Below are positions 19,164 to 28,226 of a stretch of 64,000 bases of DNA, piece after piece. The stretch spans positions 744,001 through 808,000 of the forward strand of contig NZ_JQNF01000010.1 of NCBI RefSeq assembly GCF_000745125.1. Reading direction: 5' to 3'. Made by a program: the position numbers and the translations under genes. The notes below the pieces were generated by a model, which did not search any database, was not told where the DNA came from, and worked only from the letters and a program-made list of their open reading frames with translations. Source of the DNA: Carnobacterium jeotgali MS3. GTDB lineage: Bacteria > Bacillota > Bacilli > Lactobacillales > Carnobacteriaceae. The number at the start of each line of letters is the position of its first letter. The stretch's first letter is position 1.

Positions 19164-19814
19164 ATGATGAAAGTATTAGTAGTAGGTGCAAATGGACAAA
19201 TCGGTAAAATGATTGTAGATAAATTGCACGAAAGCGACAAACACTCAGTACGGGCGATGGTTCGAAAACCAGAACAAGCCAATGCACTAGATATGAACGG
19301 TGTGGAAGCGTGCTTAGCAGATTTAGAAGGACCAATTGGGGCGATTCAAAATGCTCTTGAAGGTATGGATGCTGTCATTTTCTCAGCTGGTTCAGGCGGA
19401 CAAACAGGTTATGACAAAACAATGTCGATTGACTTAGATGGAGCAGTAAAAGTAATGGATGCAGCAAAAGAAGTTGGCGTAAATCGTTTTATTATTGTTA
19501 GTGCAATGAATTCAGATAATCGTGCAGCATGGGATAGTGAAGAAATGAAACCTTACAACATTGCCAAATATTATGCAGATCGTTGTTTGAAACAAAGCGG
19601 ATTGACGTATACTATTTTGCGTCCAGGAGCATTGGAAAATGATCCTGCTACAGGGAAAATTGAAGTTGCTGAAAACTTGCCAGGCGGTGCTATCTCTCGT
19701 GAAGACGTAGCAGAAGTTGCTATTGCTAGTTTAGATAACGAAACGACTTTTAATAAAGAGTTTGATCTTTTAAATGGAGATATACCGATTGATGAAGCAT
19801 TAAAAAATCTATAA
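19164..19814 (+). CDS. NAD(P)-binding sugar-epimerase-like oxidoreductase (YhfK family)
   Basis: The 216-residue protein is an atypical short-chain dehydrogenase with the nucleotide motif V-G-A-N-G-Q-I-G-K near the N-terminus and a degenerate Y-x-x-x-K region (YNIAKYYADR). It resembles B. subtilis YhfK closely in order and spacing of motifs. The substrate is unknown; related proteins bind NADPH. I chose ATG 19164 because AAAGGAG lies seven bases upstream. It is followed by the 51-bp repeat array rather than a clear terminator. Confidence 0.85.
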   Translation: MMKVLVVGANGQIGKMIVDKLHESDKHSVRAMVRKPEQANALDMNGVEACLADLEGPIGAIQNALEGMDAVIFSAGSGGQTGYDKTMSIDLDGAVKVMDAAKEVGVNRFIIVSAMNSDNRAAWDSEEMKPYNIAKYYADRCLKQSGLTYTILRPGALENDPATGKIEVAENLPGGAISREDVAEVAIASLDNETTFNKEFDLLNGDIPIDEALKNL

Positions 19815-19879
19815 CCTCTTTTATTAGGGTGTGTTTTAAAACTAGTTTATCACGAGAAAAATAGCTGAGATAAGCTGAA

Positions 19880-20083
19880 TCAAAATCGTTATCCGTTTGA
19901 GTAGCCGTAATAAGCCCTCATTCGACTCACTCAAAGTCGTTATCCATTTGAGTAGACGTAATGAGTCTTTATTCGAGCAACTCAAAACAAATTTCTATTT
20001 GAGTTTGCACAGTAAGTCATCATTCGACCAACTTGAAGTCAGTTTCTATTTGAGCAGACGCAATGAGTCTTAGTAGTTTTCAA
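19880..20083 (+). repeat. Degenerate 51-bp tandem repeat array, about four units
   Basis: Four units begin at 19880, 19931, 19982 and 20033, each exactly 51 bp. Shared words are ATTTGAGTAGACG, AATGAGTC, ATTCGA and AACTCAAA, with point differences but no indels. One forward frame stays open through the first three units and into the fourth, reading a 17-residue repeat (consensus near LSRRNES.FDQL). No ribosome site or ATG is visible. It fills the space between the YhfK-like gene and the convergent dehydrogenase gene. Confidence 0.75.
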
Positions 20084-20189
20084 ATACGTCCTAGTTAAAC
20101 GGAGACTTGTTTTAGTGCTCATTTAATCAATAAACCTAAACGAAAGCTCTTTTCACTTTGAATATGTAGGTAGAAGAGAGACAGAATAT

Positions 20190-20237
20190 AAAATAAGAGG
20201 CCGGGGACAATTTAATTGTCCTCAGCCTCTTATTTTC
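20190..20237 (-). terminator. Terminator downstream of the zinc alcohol dehydrogenase
   Basis: AAAATAAGAGGC and GCCTCTTATTTT flank an inner GGGGACAATT/AATTGTCCTC stem. It is a long hairpin serving the minus-strand gene. Confidence 0.85.
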
Positions 20238-21384
20238 ATACCATACCTGGTTTTAAGATCACTTTGATATTTTGATCTGCTTTTTTATCAAAAATATCAT
20301 AAGCTTTTGCTGCTTGTTCTAGCGGCATAGTATGAGTAATGATATCCGTAGGGTCAAAAATATTTTTTTCGATCATGTCATATAATTTTGGCATAAGATG
20401 AATAACAGGAGCTTGACCTGTTTTTAAAATAACGTTTCGGTTGAAGAAATCATTGATTGGGAAACTAGCAGAAGGCGTCATGTACACTCCAGTAACTTGG
20501 ACCGTACCGAACTTCTTAACACTTTCAGAAGCTGTAACAAGCGGACTGATCGTTCCACTTTGTACGCTTAGAAGCGTCTTAGCTTTTTCTCTAGTAGGAG
20601 TCACTCCATCCATCCCAACGCAATCGATCACGACATCCGCTCCGCCGTTAGTTGTATCATAAAGGAATTTTCCAACTTCAGTAACATCTTTAAAATTCAC
20701 CGTTTCAACATTATTGGTATTGCGTGCATGGTCTAAACGATGCTTCACATTATCGACTGCAATAACTCGTTTAGCCCCTTTCATTTTGGCAAATTTTTGA
20801 GCAAATAGCCCAACAGGACCAGATCCTAAGATGATGACCGTGTCGCCTTCTTTGACGCCGCTGCTTTCTACACTCCAGTAAGCAGTAGGGACGATATCGG
20901 ATAAGAAAAGAACTTTTTCATCTGGCAAATCATTTTCCGGAACAACAAAAGAGGTGAAATCAGCAAAAGGAACACGTAAGAATTCTGCTTGGCCTCCAGG
21001 GTAATTCCCATGCATCTTACCAAAACCAAATAGTCCGCCGTTATCGAAAGCTGGATTTGGATTAGAATTGTCGCATTGACTTTCCATTTCGTGAGTACAG
21101 AAATGACATTCGCCACATCCAATATTAAATGGAATAACGACACGGTCGCCTTTTTTAACTTTTTTTACACCAGGACCGACTTCTTCAACAATTCCCATCG
21201 GTTCATGACCCACTACATAATCTTCTTCCATTACTGGCTTTCCGTTATGATACAAGTGTAAATCAGATCCGCAAATAGCTGTTGCTGTAATGCGGACAAT
21301 CATATCAGTAGGTTCTTGAATCGTTGGATCTGGAACATTTCGGACTTCCATTTTTTCATTTCCTTGCCATGTTACTGCACGCAT
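20236..21384 (-). CDS. Zinc-dependent alcohol dehydrogenase family protein
   Basis: This 382-residue medium-chain dehydrogenase has the catalytic zinc ligands Cys38 and His60 (AICGSDLH, GHEPMG). It has a structural zinc cluster of four cysteines (GCGECHFCTHEMESQC) and the cofactor motif ILGSGPVGLFAQKFAK. It is nearest to the formaldehyde/threonine dehydrogenase-like branch common in Firmicutes; the substrate cannot be fixed. AAGGGAGCG precedes the ATG. It stands alone. Confidence 0.85.
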   Translation of the reverse strand: MRAVTWQGNEKMEVRNVPDPTIQEPTDMIVRITATAICGSDLHLYHNGKPVMEEDYVVGHEPMGIVEEVGPGVKKVKKGDRVVIPFNIGCGECHFCTHEMESQCDNSNPNPAFDNGGLFGFGKMHGNYPGGQAEFLRVPFADFTSFVVPENDLPDEKVLFLSDIVPTAYWSVESSGVKEGDTVIILGSGPVGLFAQKFAKMKGAKRVIAVDNVKHRLDHARNTNNVETVNFKDVTEVGKFLYDTTNGGADVVIDCVGMDGVTPTREKAKTLLSVQSGTISPLVTASESVKKFGTVQVTGVYMTPSASFPINDFFNRNVILKTGQAPVIHLMPKLYDMIEKNIFDPTDIITHTMPLEQAAKAYDIFDKKADQNIKVILKPGMV

Positions 21385-21474
21385 AAAATCGCTCCCTTAA
21401 TTTGTATTTTATCAATCAAAGTTTAACATTGCGATTACAGATAGTAAATTAATAACGCTTACTTTTAAGGATAA

Positions 21475-21513
21475 AAAAACGTCTGATCCATTAAAATGCT
21501 AAAGGATCAGGCG
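21475..21513 (-). terminator. Terminator downstream of tyrS
   Basis: On the minus strand CGCCTGATCC pairs with GGATCAGACG and is followed by a seven-T run. Confidence 0.75.
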
Positions 21514-21523
21514 CTTATTTCTT

Positions 21524-22789
21524 TTAAACTAATTTAACTAAGAAGTATTTTTTCTTCCCTTTGCGAATCAAGATAAAACGTTCATCAAAAGAGTTTTCAG
21601 GTGTCACAATGGCTTCAACATCTGTGACCTTTTCACCATTCATGGATAAAGCTCCATTTTTAATATCTTCACGAGCTTGGCGTCTAGAAGGTTCAATACC
21701 GACTACATCGACTAACCATTCTACGATATTTTTTTCTTCTTTTGGAGCTTCAAACGTAGGCATGTTTTTGAATCCTTCTTCGATTTGATCAGCCGTTAAA
21801 CTTTTTACATCACCGGAAAAAAGAGCTGCAGTAATTTTTTCAGCATCTTTCAACGCTTGTTCGCCATGAACAAATAGCGTCATTTCGCTAGCTAATGTTT
21901 TTTGTGCTTCGCGTTTATGCGGCTCTGTTGCTATCTTTTCAGCTAAAGCATCGATTTCTTCTTTAGTTAAGAAAGTAAAGTACTTCAAGTATTTCACGAC
22001 ATCACGGTCGTCTTGATTTAACCAAAATTGGTAAAACTCATAAGGAGTGGTTTTTTCTGGATCTAACCAAATAGCACCACCTGCAGTTTTCCCAAATTTA
22101 GTTCCGTCTGCTTTTAACATTAACGGAATGGTCAGCCCATAAGCTTCAGCTTCAGAACCTTCTTGTTTACGGATATATTCTAAACCAGCTGTAATATTTC
22201 CCCATTGATCTGCGCCACCAATTTGTAATTGAACATCTTCATGTTGGTACAAGTGTAAGAAATCAATCGATTGTAAAATTTGATAAGTAAATTCAGTAAA
22301 TGAGATACCTGTTTCTAAACGACTGGCAACGATGTCTTTTGACAACATAGTGTTGACGTTAAAACTTTTCCCAATATTACGTAAGAAATCAAGTAAAGAG
22401 ATTTCTTTTGTCCAATCCAAATTGTTCACCATACGAATAGAGTTTTCATTTTTACCTGCATCAAATAGTTTTTCCATTTGATGTGTTAATTTATCGACAT
22501 TATTTTGAACTTGTTCGCTCGTTTGTAAAACACGTTCTTCAGATTTACCACTAGGGTCACCAATTGAACCCGTCGCGCCACCAATGACGATAACGGGGCG
22601 GTGTCCAGCTAATTGAAATCTTTTCAGAATCATAAAAGGAATCAAGTGGCCAATATGCATACTATCGCCAGTTGGGTCAACCCCACAGTATAGACCTACA
22701 GCTTTTTGGTCAATCAATTTTTTTAAACCTACTTCATCTGTTTGTTGATTAATGGCATCGCGCCATTCTAGTTCATCAATAATATTCAT
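21524..22789 (-). CDS. tyrS: Tyrosyl-tRNA synthetase
   Basis: The 421 residues match bacterial TyrRS: the HIGH motif at 45-48 (MHIGHLIPF), the tyrosine pocket G-G-A-D-Q-W-G-N, and a KFGKT version of the KMSKS loop. The C-terminal S4-like RNA-binding domain occupies about 350-410. It charges tRNA-Tyr in the cytoplasm. A T-box leader with a UAC specifier confirms the amino acid. AAGGAGCTAGAAA precedes the ATG. Confidence 0.98.
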   Translation of the reverse strand: MNIIDELEWRDAINQQTDEVGLKKLIDQKAVGLYCGVDPTGDSMHIGHLIPFMILKRFQLAGHRPVIVIGGATGSIGDPSGKSEERVLQTSEQVQNNVDKLTHQMEKLFDAGKNENSIRMVNNLDWTKEISLLDFLRNIGKSFNVNTMLSKDIVASRLETGISFTEFTYQILQSIDFLHLYQHEDVQLQIGGADQWGNITAGLEYIRKQEGSEAEAYGLTIPLMLKADGTKFGKTAGGAIWLDPEKTTPYEFYQFWLNQDDRDVVKYLKYFTFLTKEEIDALAEKIATEPHKREAQKTLASEMTLFVHGEQALKDAEKITAALFSGDVKSLTADQIEEGFKNMPTFEAPKEEKNIVEWLVDVVGIEPSRRQAREDIKNGALSMNGEKVTDVEAIVTPENSFDERFILIRKGKKKYFLVKLV

Positions 22790-22821
22790 TTTTCTAGCTC
22801 CTTATATCTGTATTTTTGTGC

Positions 22822-23085
22822 ATAAAAAAAGCCCAATAAAAAGAAGTTATCTTTTTATCGGGACGAAAATTTCCGTGTTACCACCCAAATTGCAGTCTGT
22901 TTTCAACACAAAACAAGCCTGCCACTCATTTACTGTTAACGTTAGTAATACGCTTGAGGTTAGTCAAGTTACTCCGGAGTGTACTTCGCAAAAAAGGTTT
23001 GTGCCTATTTTCATCAACCATAGGCTTTCTATTGAACAGGGACCAAATGCTACTAAGCTCTTTCATTGTAAGTTTGTTATGAGAT
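22822..23085 (-). promoter_or_regulatory. T-box riboswitch (tyrosine) in the tyrS leader
   Basis: The minus strand carries the T-box core GGGTGGTAACACGG (22886-22873), the AGTAGC element in Stem I near 23050, and a specifier-loop codon UAC at 22983-22981, matching tyrosine. The terminator arm pair CCCGATAAAAAGA/TCTTTTTATTGGG (about 22862-22831) runs into a T-tract before the ribosome site. Uncharged tRNA-Tyr would stabilise the antiterminator and allow tyrS transcription. Confidence 0.93.
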
Positions 23086-23092
23086 TGTTATT

Positions 23093-23122
23093 AGTATAGA
23101 TGAAGTGAAGACAATTTGTCAA
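23093..23122 (-). promoter_or_regulatory. Promoter of tyrS
   Basis: On the minus strand TTGACA (23122-23117) and TATACT (23098-23093) are 18 bp apart, just upstream of the T-box leader. Confidence 0.75.
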
Positions 23123-23331
23123 TCTTGTTTTTAAGGGAATAATACTAGTACTATAAGTGGAAGAGTTGAAATGAAAGACGAAAAAATTGACTCACTTGAT
23201 GTTAACGATGACAATGGACTGCTACAAGAGATGATATCTAGTCATTAAAATAGGAGTTAGGTATCGTTTTTTTGATTTACACGTTAGTTGTCTGTATAAT
23301 TTTGATAAGTAAAGGGAAGGTAGGATTTTGA
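23123..23331. other. Intergenic region between tyrS and the DUF488 gene
   Basis: It contains a possible 25-codon ORF at 23171-23248 with a weak ribosome site and no recognisable product. A probable promoter for the DUF488 gene lies near 23285-23302 (TTGTCTGTATAATTTTG). Nothing else is recognised. Confidence 0.4.
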
Positions 23332-23871
23332 ATGGATATTTACACAATAGGTCATTCTACTCATAGTAGTGAGGAGTTTATTTCTTTGCTTCAATCATAT
23401 GATGTAGAAACTTTAGTTGATGTACGTTCTTACCCTGGTAGTAACCATATGCCTCAATTTAATAAAGAAAACATAGAAAAATGGTTGCCTGAAAGCGGTA
23501 TTAGTTATATTCATATGCCTTCATTGGGTGGTAGAAGAAAGAAAAATCACGAAATAGACGAATCATTAGTGAACGGATGGAGAAATACGTCTTTTCAGAA
23601 TTATGCAGCCTACAGTCTAACGAATGAATATGAAAAGGCAATCAGTGATTTACTAGACCTTGAAAGTAAAAAACGAGTTTGTTACATGTGCTCTGAAAGT
23701 GTTCCTTGGAGATGCCACCGCTTGATTATTTCAAATACTTTGTCATTAAAAGGATTAACTGTTCACCATATCATGACAGAGAAAAAAGCTACTTTACATG
23801 AAATAGGTATGTATGGTGCTAAAGCGGTTATCGAAGGATCCAAACTTATTTATCCTGATTCATGTTCATAA
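23332..23871 (+). CDS. DUF488 family protein
   Basis: The 179-residue protein has the DUF488 blocks: D-I-Y-T-I-G-H-S-T at the N-terminus, the L-V-D-V-R-S-Y-P-G-S block (about 26-36), and the C-terminal C-Y-M-C-x-x-x-x-x-x-R-C-H-R cysteine-histidine motif. The function is unknown, though the conserved Arg, Cys and His residues suggest an active site or metal site. GGAAGGTAGG precedes the ATG. It is monocistronic with a strong terminator. Confidence 0.9.
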   Translation: MDIYTIGHSTHSSEEFISLLQSYDVETLVDVRSYPGSNHMPQFNKENIEKWLPESGISYIHMPSLGGRRKKNHEIDESLVNGWRNTSFQNYAAYSLTNEYEKAISDLLDLESKKRVCYMCSESVPWRCHRLIISNTLSLKGLTVHHIMTEKKATLHEIGMYGAKAVIEGSKLIYPDSCS

Positions 23872-23877
23872 ATCAAA

Positions 23878-23927
23878 AAGACGCTATTCATCACAGGCAT
23901 ATAGGCCATGATGAATAGCGTTTTTTT
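23878..23927 (+). terminator. Terminator after the DUF488 gene
   Basis: AAGACGCTATTCATCA pairs with TGATGAATAGCGTTTTT around an inner CAGGC/GGCC region. A decayed sequence sharing CGCTATTCATCACAG occurs at 28336. Confidence 0.85.
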
Positions 23928-24055
23928 ATCAGTAATTAATTATATCAAATTTCTTGTACAGAATTAAGAAGGTACACTATATCTTACTGCTATGAAAATA
24001 ATTTTGTTCACTTGTGCCAAAATCAAGTGAAAACTTTTGTTACATAAATTTAAAT

Positions 24056-24949
24056 TCAACGAGTATTAAAGGTCTCAGCGATTTCAATCATTGCCTCATT
24101 GAATTCTTTTTGAAAATATGTGGTTTTACTGTGATCCTTATTCACGATGAGGCTAATGTAAAAGTGAGGTGCATTTTCAATGGGAACTCTGACCAGTCGT
24201 GGGCGATCGTCTATTAGAATATCGCTCATAAAAGCAACCATGTTAGTGGAAGAAGCAATGGACAATGCCGTTTGAATTTCCTTAGTATAAAGAGTCTGTG
24301 GCTGTTTAATTTGGTTGTTTTTAGTCCATTCTTCAAAAATACGTTGGTGTGTATAACCTTGCGCTAAGGAGATAAACAGCTCATCTTGAAGTTCCGCTGC
24401 CATGATGATGCTTTTTTTGGCTAATGGATTGTCAGGGGATACCCAAAGAGCTAACTCTTCTGTTCGCAAAGGAATTTGTAATAAATTTTCTGCTGAAAAA
24501 GTAGGACAATCGCTCCCAATAATGGCCAATGGAACTTGACCTTTGCATACCAAATCCAGCATAACATCAGAACTTTCTTCTTCAATGAGTTTCATAGAGG
24601 CTGAAAATTTTGTCAAATGTGGCATCAGTTGTGCCATGAAATGGCCGCCAATGGTTGGTAAGAAGCCAAAATAAACGATTTGATTTTTCAAATCATGAAT
24701 TTCTTCTTTAACTTGTTCTACTGTTTGTAAAATATGAGTTGAATGCTTAAATAATATTTCACCAGTTTCTGTCAAACGTAAATGTTTGTGAAGTCTTTTT
24801 CTATCTATCAATACAGTTTCGAGTTCCTTTTCAAGGCGTTTTAAAGCCATCGAAATGGAAGGCTGGGAGACGTAAAAATGTTCTGCTGTTGCAGTAAAGT
24901 TCAAGTTTTCAGCCAAATAATTAAAGTAAACTAAATCTTGTAAATTCAT
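24056..24949 (-). CDS. LysR-family transcriptional regulator
   Basis: The 297-residue protein has the LysR N-terminal winged helix (LQDLVYFNYLAENLNFTATAEHFYVSQPSISMALKRLEKEL) and a type 2 periplasmic-binding-fold effector domain from about residue 85. I chose ATG 24949, which follows AGGAGG by five bases. It is divergent from the lactate oxidase gene across 367 bp, so it probably senses lactate or a related acid and controls that operon and itself; the effector is inference. Confidence 0.88.
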   Translation of the reverse strand: MNLQDLVYFNYLAENLNFTATAEHFYVSQPSISMALKRLEKELETVLIDRKRLHKHLRLTETGEILFKHSTHILQTVEQVKEEIHDLKNQIVYFGFLPTIGGHFMAQLMPHLTKFSASMKLIEEESSDVMLDLVCKGQVPLAIIGSDCPTFSAENLLQIPLRTEELALWVSPDNPLAKKSIIMAAELQDELFISLAQGYTHQRIFEEWTKNNQIKQPQTLYTKEIQTALSIASSTNMVAFMSDILIDDRPRLVRVPIENAPHFYISLIVNKDHSKTTYFQKEFNEAMIEIAETFNTR

Positions 24950-25316
24950 AGGGTCCTCCTGTTGGTTTTGTGAATTTAATAACATAAACGAAACGTATAC
25001 TAAACTAATTTTGCATAAATATTATTTATCATATCATAAAAAAACAATATTTTCTAAGTGTGGAAGAACATGATAAAGTAACACAAGTGGTGAAGCGCTT
25101 CCAAAATAATGGTGAAAGGTGTGACATTTTTAAAGTGATTAACAGGTTGAAAATTATTCAAGATTGATGTCCAAATCGCTATGTCTGAATTACTTTTTGT
25201 GAGACGGATTATAGTTGTAATTGTAGCTCCGTTGACTGTACTGAGTGCTCAATGGCTATTTTAAATTTAGAAATAAACTATTAAATTCATTATATAAAAA
25301 GGATGGTTGGAAATTT
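24950..25316. promoter_or_regulatory. Divergent control region between the LysR gene and lactate oxidase
   Basis: ATAAATATTATTTAT (25015-25029) has the ATAA-N7-TTAT form of a LysR box. GGTGAAGCGCTTCCA (about 25089-25103) contains the palindrome GAAGCGCTTC and resembles a cre site with one base missing. A possible promoter for the oxidase is TTGACT (25232-25237) with TATTTT 19 bp later. All are candidates only. Confidence 0.4.
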
Positions 25317-26435
25317 ATGGTAAATGAACAAACGATTAAATACGAAGCACCAACAGTAGAGCAAGAAATTGAAGTAATCAGCACTTATCGGCTTGAAGAC
25401 AGAGCTCGTGAAGTCGTTCCACATGGTGGATTTGATTATATGTCAGGTGCTTCAGGAGATGAATTTACATTAAAACAAAATAATGAAGCTTGGTCACACA
25501 AAGGAATTTTGCCTCGTGTATTAGCTGATGTAGAAAATCCGGACACATCGACTTCTATTTTAGAACATGACATTAAAGTCCCTTTTATTATGGCTCCTAT
25601 TGCAGCTCATGGGTTAGCTCATGAAACAAAAGAAGCAGGAACAGCTAAAGGAATCGCTGAATTTGGCGGCACGATTATGTCTATCAGTGCTTATTCAGGA
25701 GCTACGTTTGAAGAAATTGAAGATGGCTTGAAAGGCAGTCCTCGTTGGTTCCAAATTTATATGAGTAAAGATGATGAAATGAATAAAAATATTCTTGATG
25801 AAGCAAAATCTGATGGTGCGACAGCAATCATCTTAACAGCGGATTCAACATTAAGTGGTAATCGTGAGAAAGATATGCTGAATAAATTTGTTTACCCATT
25901 TGGTATGCCAATTGTCTCTCGTTACTTAACCGGATCAGGGAAGAATATGTCTTTGAACAACATCTATGCTCAGTCAAAACAAAAAATCACCCCAAGAGAT
26001 GTGAAGTTTATTTCAGATTACTCTGGCTTGCCAGTGTTTGTTAAAGGAATTCAAACTCCTGAAGATGCTTCATTAGCGATTGGTGCAGGAGCAGCTGGTA
26101 TTTGGGTATCCAATCATGGTGGACGTCAATTAGATGGTGCACCTGGATCATTTGATACTTTGGAAAGTATTTCTAAAGTTGTAGCTGGCCGTGTTCCAAT
26201 CGTATTTGACAGTGGTATTCGTCGTGGAGAACACATCTTCAAAGCTTTAGCAAGCGGTGCAGATATCGTGGCTGTGGGTCGTCCAGTATTATACGGGTTA
26301 GCTTTAGGCGGATGGAAAGGTGTTAAATCTGTCTTAGAATACTTCGAAACAGACTTGAAACGTGTTATGCAATTAGCTGGAACTCAAACAATCGAAGACG
26401 TTAAAAATGCTCGTTTGTTTGATATGAAAAAATAA
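25317..26435 (+). CDS. lctO: L-lactate oxidase (FMN-dependent alpha-hydroxy acid oxidase)
   Basis: The 372 residues match Aerococcus viridans lactate oxidase over the full length. Catalytic and substrate residues are visible: Tyr41 in [13 protein letters not shown], the PIAAHGLAH block, Asp176, Lys243 (VKGIQ), His267 and Arg270 in VSNHGGRQL. It oxidises L-lactate to pyruvate with release of H2O2 in the cytoplasm. I chose ATG 25317 with AAAGGATGG upstream. The partner lactate permease follows by about 160 bp. A glycolate-type substrate is less likely given the high similarity. Confidence 0.92.
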   Translation: MVNEQTIKYEAPTVEQEIEVISTYRLEDRAREVVPHGGFDYMSGASGDEFTLKQNNEAWSHKGILPRVLADVENPDTSTSILEHDIKVPFIMAPIAAHGLAHETKEAGTAKGIAEFGGTIMSISAYSGATFEEIEDGLKGSPRWFQIYMSKDDEMNKNILDEAKSDGATAIILTADSTLSGNREKDMLNKFVYPFGMPIVSRYLTGSGKNMSLNNIYAQSKQKITPRDVKFISDYSGLPVFVKGIQTPEDASLAIGAGAAGIWVSNHGGRQLDGAPGSFDTLESISKVVAGRVPIVFDSGIRRGEHIFKALASGADIVAVGRPVLYGLALGGWKGVKSVLEYFETDLKRVMQLAGTQTIEDVKNARLFDMKK

Positions 26436-26454
26436 ATTTATGTGAATTTGAGGG

Positions 26455-26480
26455 AGCGGTGCCGACTAAACGGCATCGCT
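26455..26480 (+). other. Strong hairpin without T-tract between lactate oxidase and permease genes
   Basis: AGCGGTGCCG pairs with CGGCATCGCT (one G-T pair) around a six-base loop. There is no T-run after it, so it is unlikely to be a full terminator. It may set the 3' end or stability of the oxidase message. A doubtful 18-codon ORF with no recognised product begins near 26505. Confidence 0.55.
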
Positions 26481-26592
26481 ACATATTAAGTGGAGCAGAG
26501 GATTTATGAAAGATGAAAAAAATGCACTTATACAAAAGAATCAAGCTCTGAAACTCACTTAATAAAAAACGGATAATGGAAGGAAAAAAATT

Positions 26593-28140
26593 ATGATATT
26601 ACAGACATTACTTGCAGTACTGCCTATTGCATGGCTAATTATCTCACTTGGCGTATTAAAGATGCCAGGTACAAAAGCTTGCTTGATTGGACTGCTTCTT
26701 ACACTTGGAATCAGCATCGTTGGTTTTGATTTCCCAATTATTGATGCTTTTACAGCAACATTAGAAGGCGTTATTAATGGCATTTGGCCAATCGTTTATA
26801 TTATTGTAGCCGCTTTATTTACGTATAATTTAGCTACTTATTCTGGAAGTATGAAAATTATCAACCAATTGTTGACAGGAGTCTCCAAAGATATGCGAGT
26901 ATTAGTTTTACTGATTGCTTGGGGATTTGGTGGTTTTTTGGAATCAATTGCTGGATTTGGTACGGCAGTTGCAATCCCGGCTGGAATTCTAGCTTCATTA
27001 GGTGTAAGCCCAGTTATGGCAGCTGTTATTTGTTTGATTGCGAATACTACCCCAACTGCATTTGGAGCAATAGGATTGCCTGTAACCTCATTAGCTCAAG
27101 CAGGAGGGCTGGAGGTTATGCAAACATCTTATATAGTCTCATTGCAGTTGTTATTGCTTATTCTAATTGTTCCCTTTATTTTAGTTATGCTAACAGGTGA
27201 AAGTATAAAATCATTAAAAGGCGTTACTCTGATCACCTTATTATCAGGGCTTGCATTTGGTTTGCCTCAGGTTTTTGTGGCTCGCTACATTGGACCTGAG
27301 TTGCCGGCTGTTATTGGTTCTTTAGTTTGTATTTTGGTCACAGTCTTGGCGGCCCGTTTTGTAAAAACACCAGAAGACTCTCCTTACTTGATTAAAGATA
27401 ATGATCACGTAGGAAAGTCATCAGTTACCTTCTCGGTAGCTTTTAAAGCTTGTCTGCCTTATGTTTTTGTTTTTCTATTTATCATTTTATCTTCATCTTT
27501 ATTCCCAGCTATCAGTGGTACATTGGGAAAAGTACAGTCTTCATTTGTAATCTATTCTGGAGAAGGTGCAAAACCTTATATGATCAAGTGGTTGACTACT
27601 CCAGGGACATTGATTATCTTAGCTACTTATTTAGGTGGATTGATTCAAGGAGTTTCCTTTGGCAAAATTACAGATATTTTGTGGAGTACGATCAAGCAGC
27701 TTAAAAATACCGCTGTGACTGTAAGCGCGATTGTAGCCCTATCTAAATTAATGGGATATAGTGGCATGATCAGTGTACTATCAACCTCACTTGTTACTTT
27801 TACGGGACCTTTATTCCCATTGATATCTCCTCTAATTGGAGCCGTTGGTACATTTATTACGGGTAGTGATACAAATGCGAATATTCTCTTTGGAGCACTG
27901 CAAGTTAATGCTGCTCAATCGTTAGGTGCAAATGAATACTGGTTAGCTTCAGCTAATATGGCGGGAGCAACAGCCGGTAAGATGATATCTCCTCAAAGTA
28001 TAGCTGTAGCAACTGCAGCTACAGGTTTGATTGGACAAGAAGGTGCAATCACTAAAAAAGTATTTAAATACTTTGCCTTGTATTTAGGTGTAATTTGTTT
28101 AATTGTATTCTTTTTAGGGAAACTGTTAGGTATGATTTAA
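26593..28140 (+). CDS. lctP: L-lactate permease
   Basis: The 515-residue, about 12-helix protein matches the LctP lactate permease family, with the conserved G-G-F-L-E-S-I-A-G-F-G-T-A-V-A-I-P motif (about 112-128) and the C-terminal GSDTNANILFGALQ block. It imports lactate, probably with protons, for the adjacent lactate oxidase. GGAAGGAAAAAAATT precedes the ATG. Length is slightly shorter than the E. coli homologue (551). A strong terminator follows. Confidence 0.93.
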   Translation: MILQTLLAVLPIAWLIISLGVLKMPGTKACLIGLLLTLGISIVGFDFPIIDAFTATLEGVINGIWPIVYIIVAALFTYNLATYSGSMKIINQLLTGVSKDMRVLVLLIAWGFGGFLESIAGFGTAVAIPAGILASLGVSPVMAAVICLIANTTPTAFGAIGLPVTSLAQAGGLEVMQTSYIVSLQLLLLILIVPFILVMLTGESIKSLKGVTLITLLSGLAFGLPQVFVARYIGPELPAVIGSLVCILVTVLAARFVKTPEDSPYLIKDNDHVGKSSVTFSVAFKACLPYVFVFLFIILSSSLFPAISGTLGKVQSSFVIYSGEGAKPYMIKWLTTPGTLIILATYLGGLIQGVSFGKITDILWSTIKQLKNTAVTVSAIVALSKLMGYSGMISVLSTSLVTFTGPLFPLISPLIGAVGTFITGSDTNANILFGALQVNAAQSLGANEYWLASANMAGATAGKMISPQSIAVATAATGLIGQEGAITKKVFKYFALYLGVICLIVFFLGKLLGMI

Positions 28141-28176
28141 TTCTAAATCAAGTAATACGTTTATAAAAGGCTATTA

Positions 28177-28226
28177 AAATTGAGCTGTTGTGCATTTTAG
28201 GAATGCACAACAGCTCGATTTTTTTG
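28177..28226 (+). terminator. Terminator after lctP
   Basis: GAGCTGTTGTGCATT (28182-28196) and AATGCACAACAGCTC (28202-28216) form a perfect 15-bp stem followed by T residues. Confidence 0.93.

Noticed and set aside
19880-20083. CRISPR array
   Set aside because: Units are contiguous with no unique spacers of constant length, repeats are degenerate, and no cas genes are present.
23171-23248. A 25-codon ORF between tyrS and the DUF488 gene
   Set aside because: Weak ribosome site and no recognisable features; mentioned only in the intergenic entry.
26505-26561. An 18-codon ORF between lactate oxidase and permease genes
   Set aside because: Too short, with low-complexity sequence and only a loose ribosome site.
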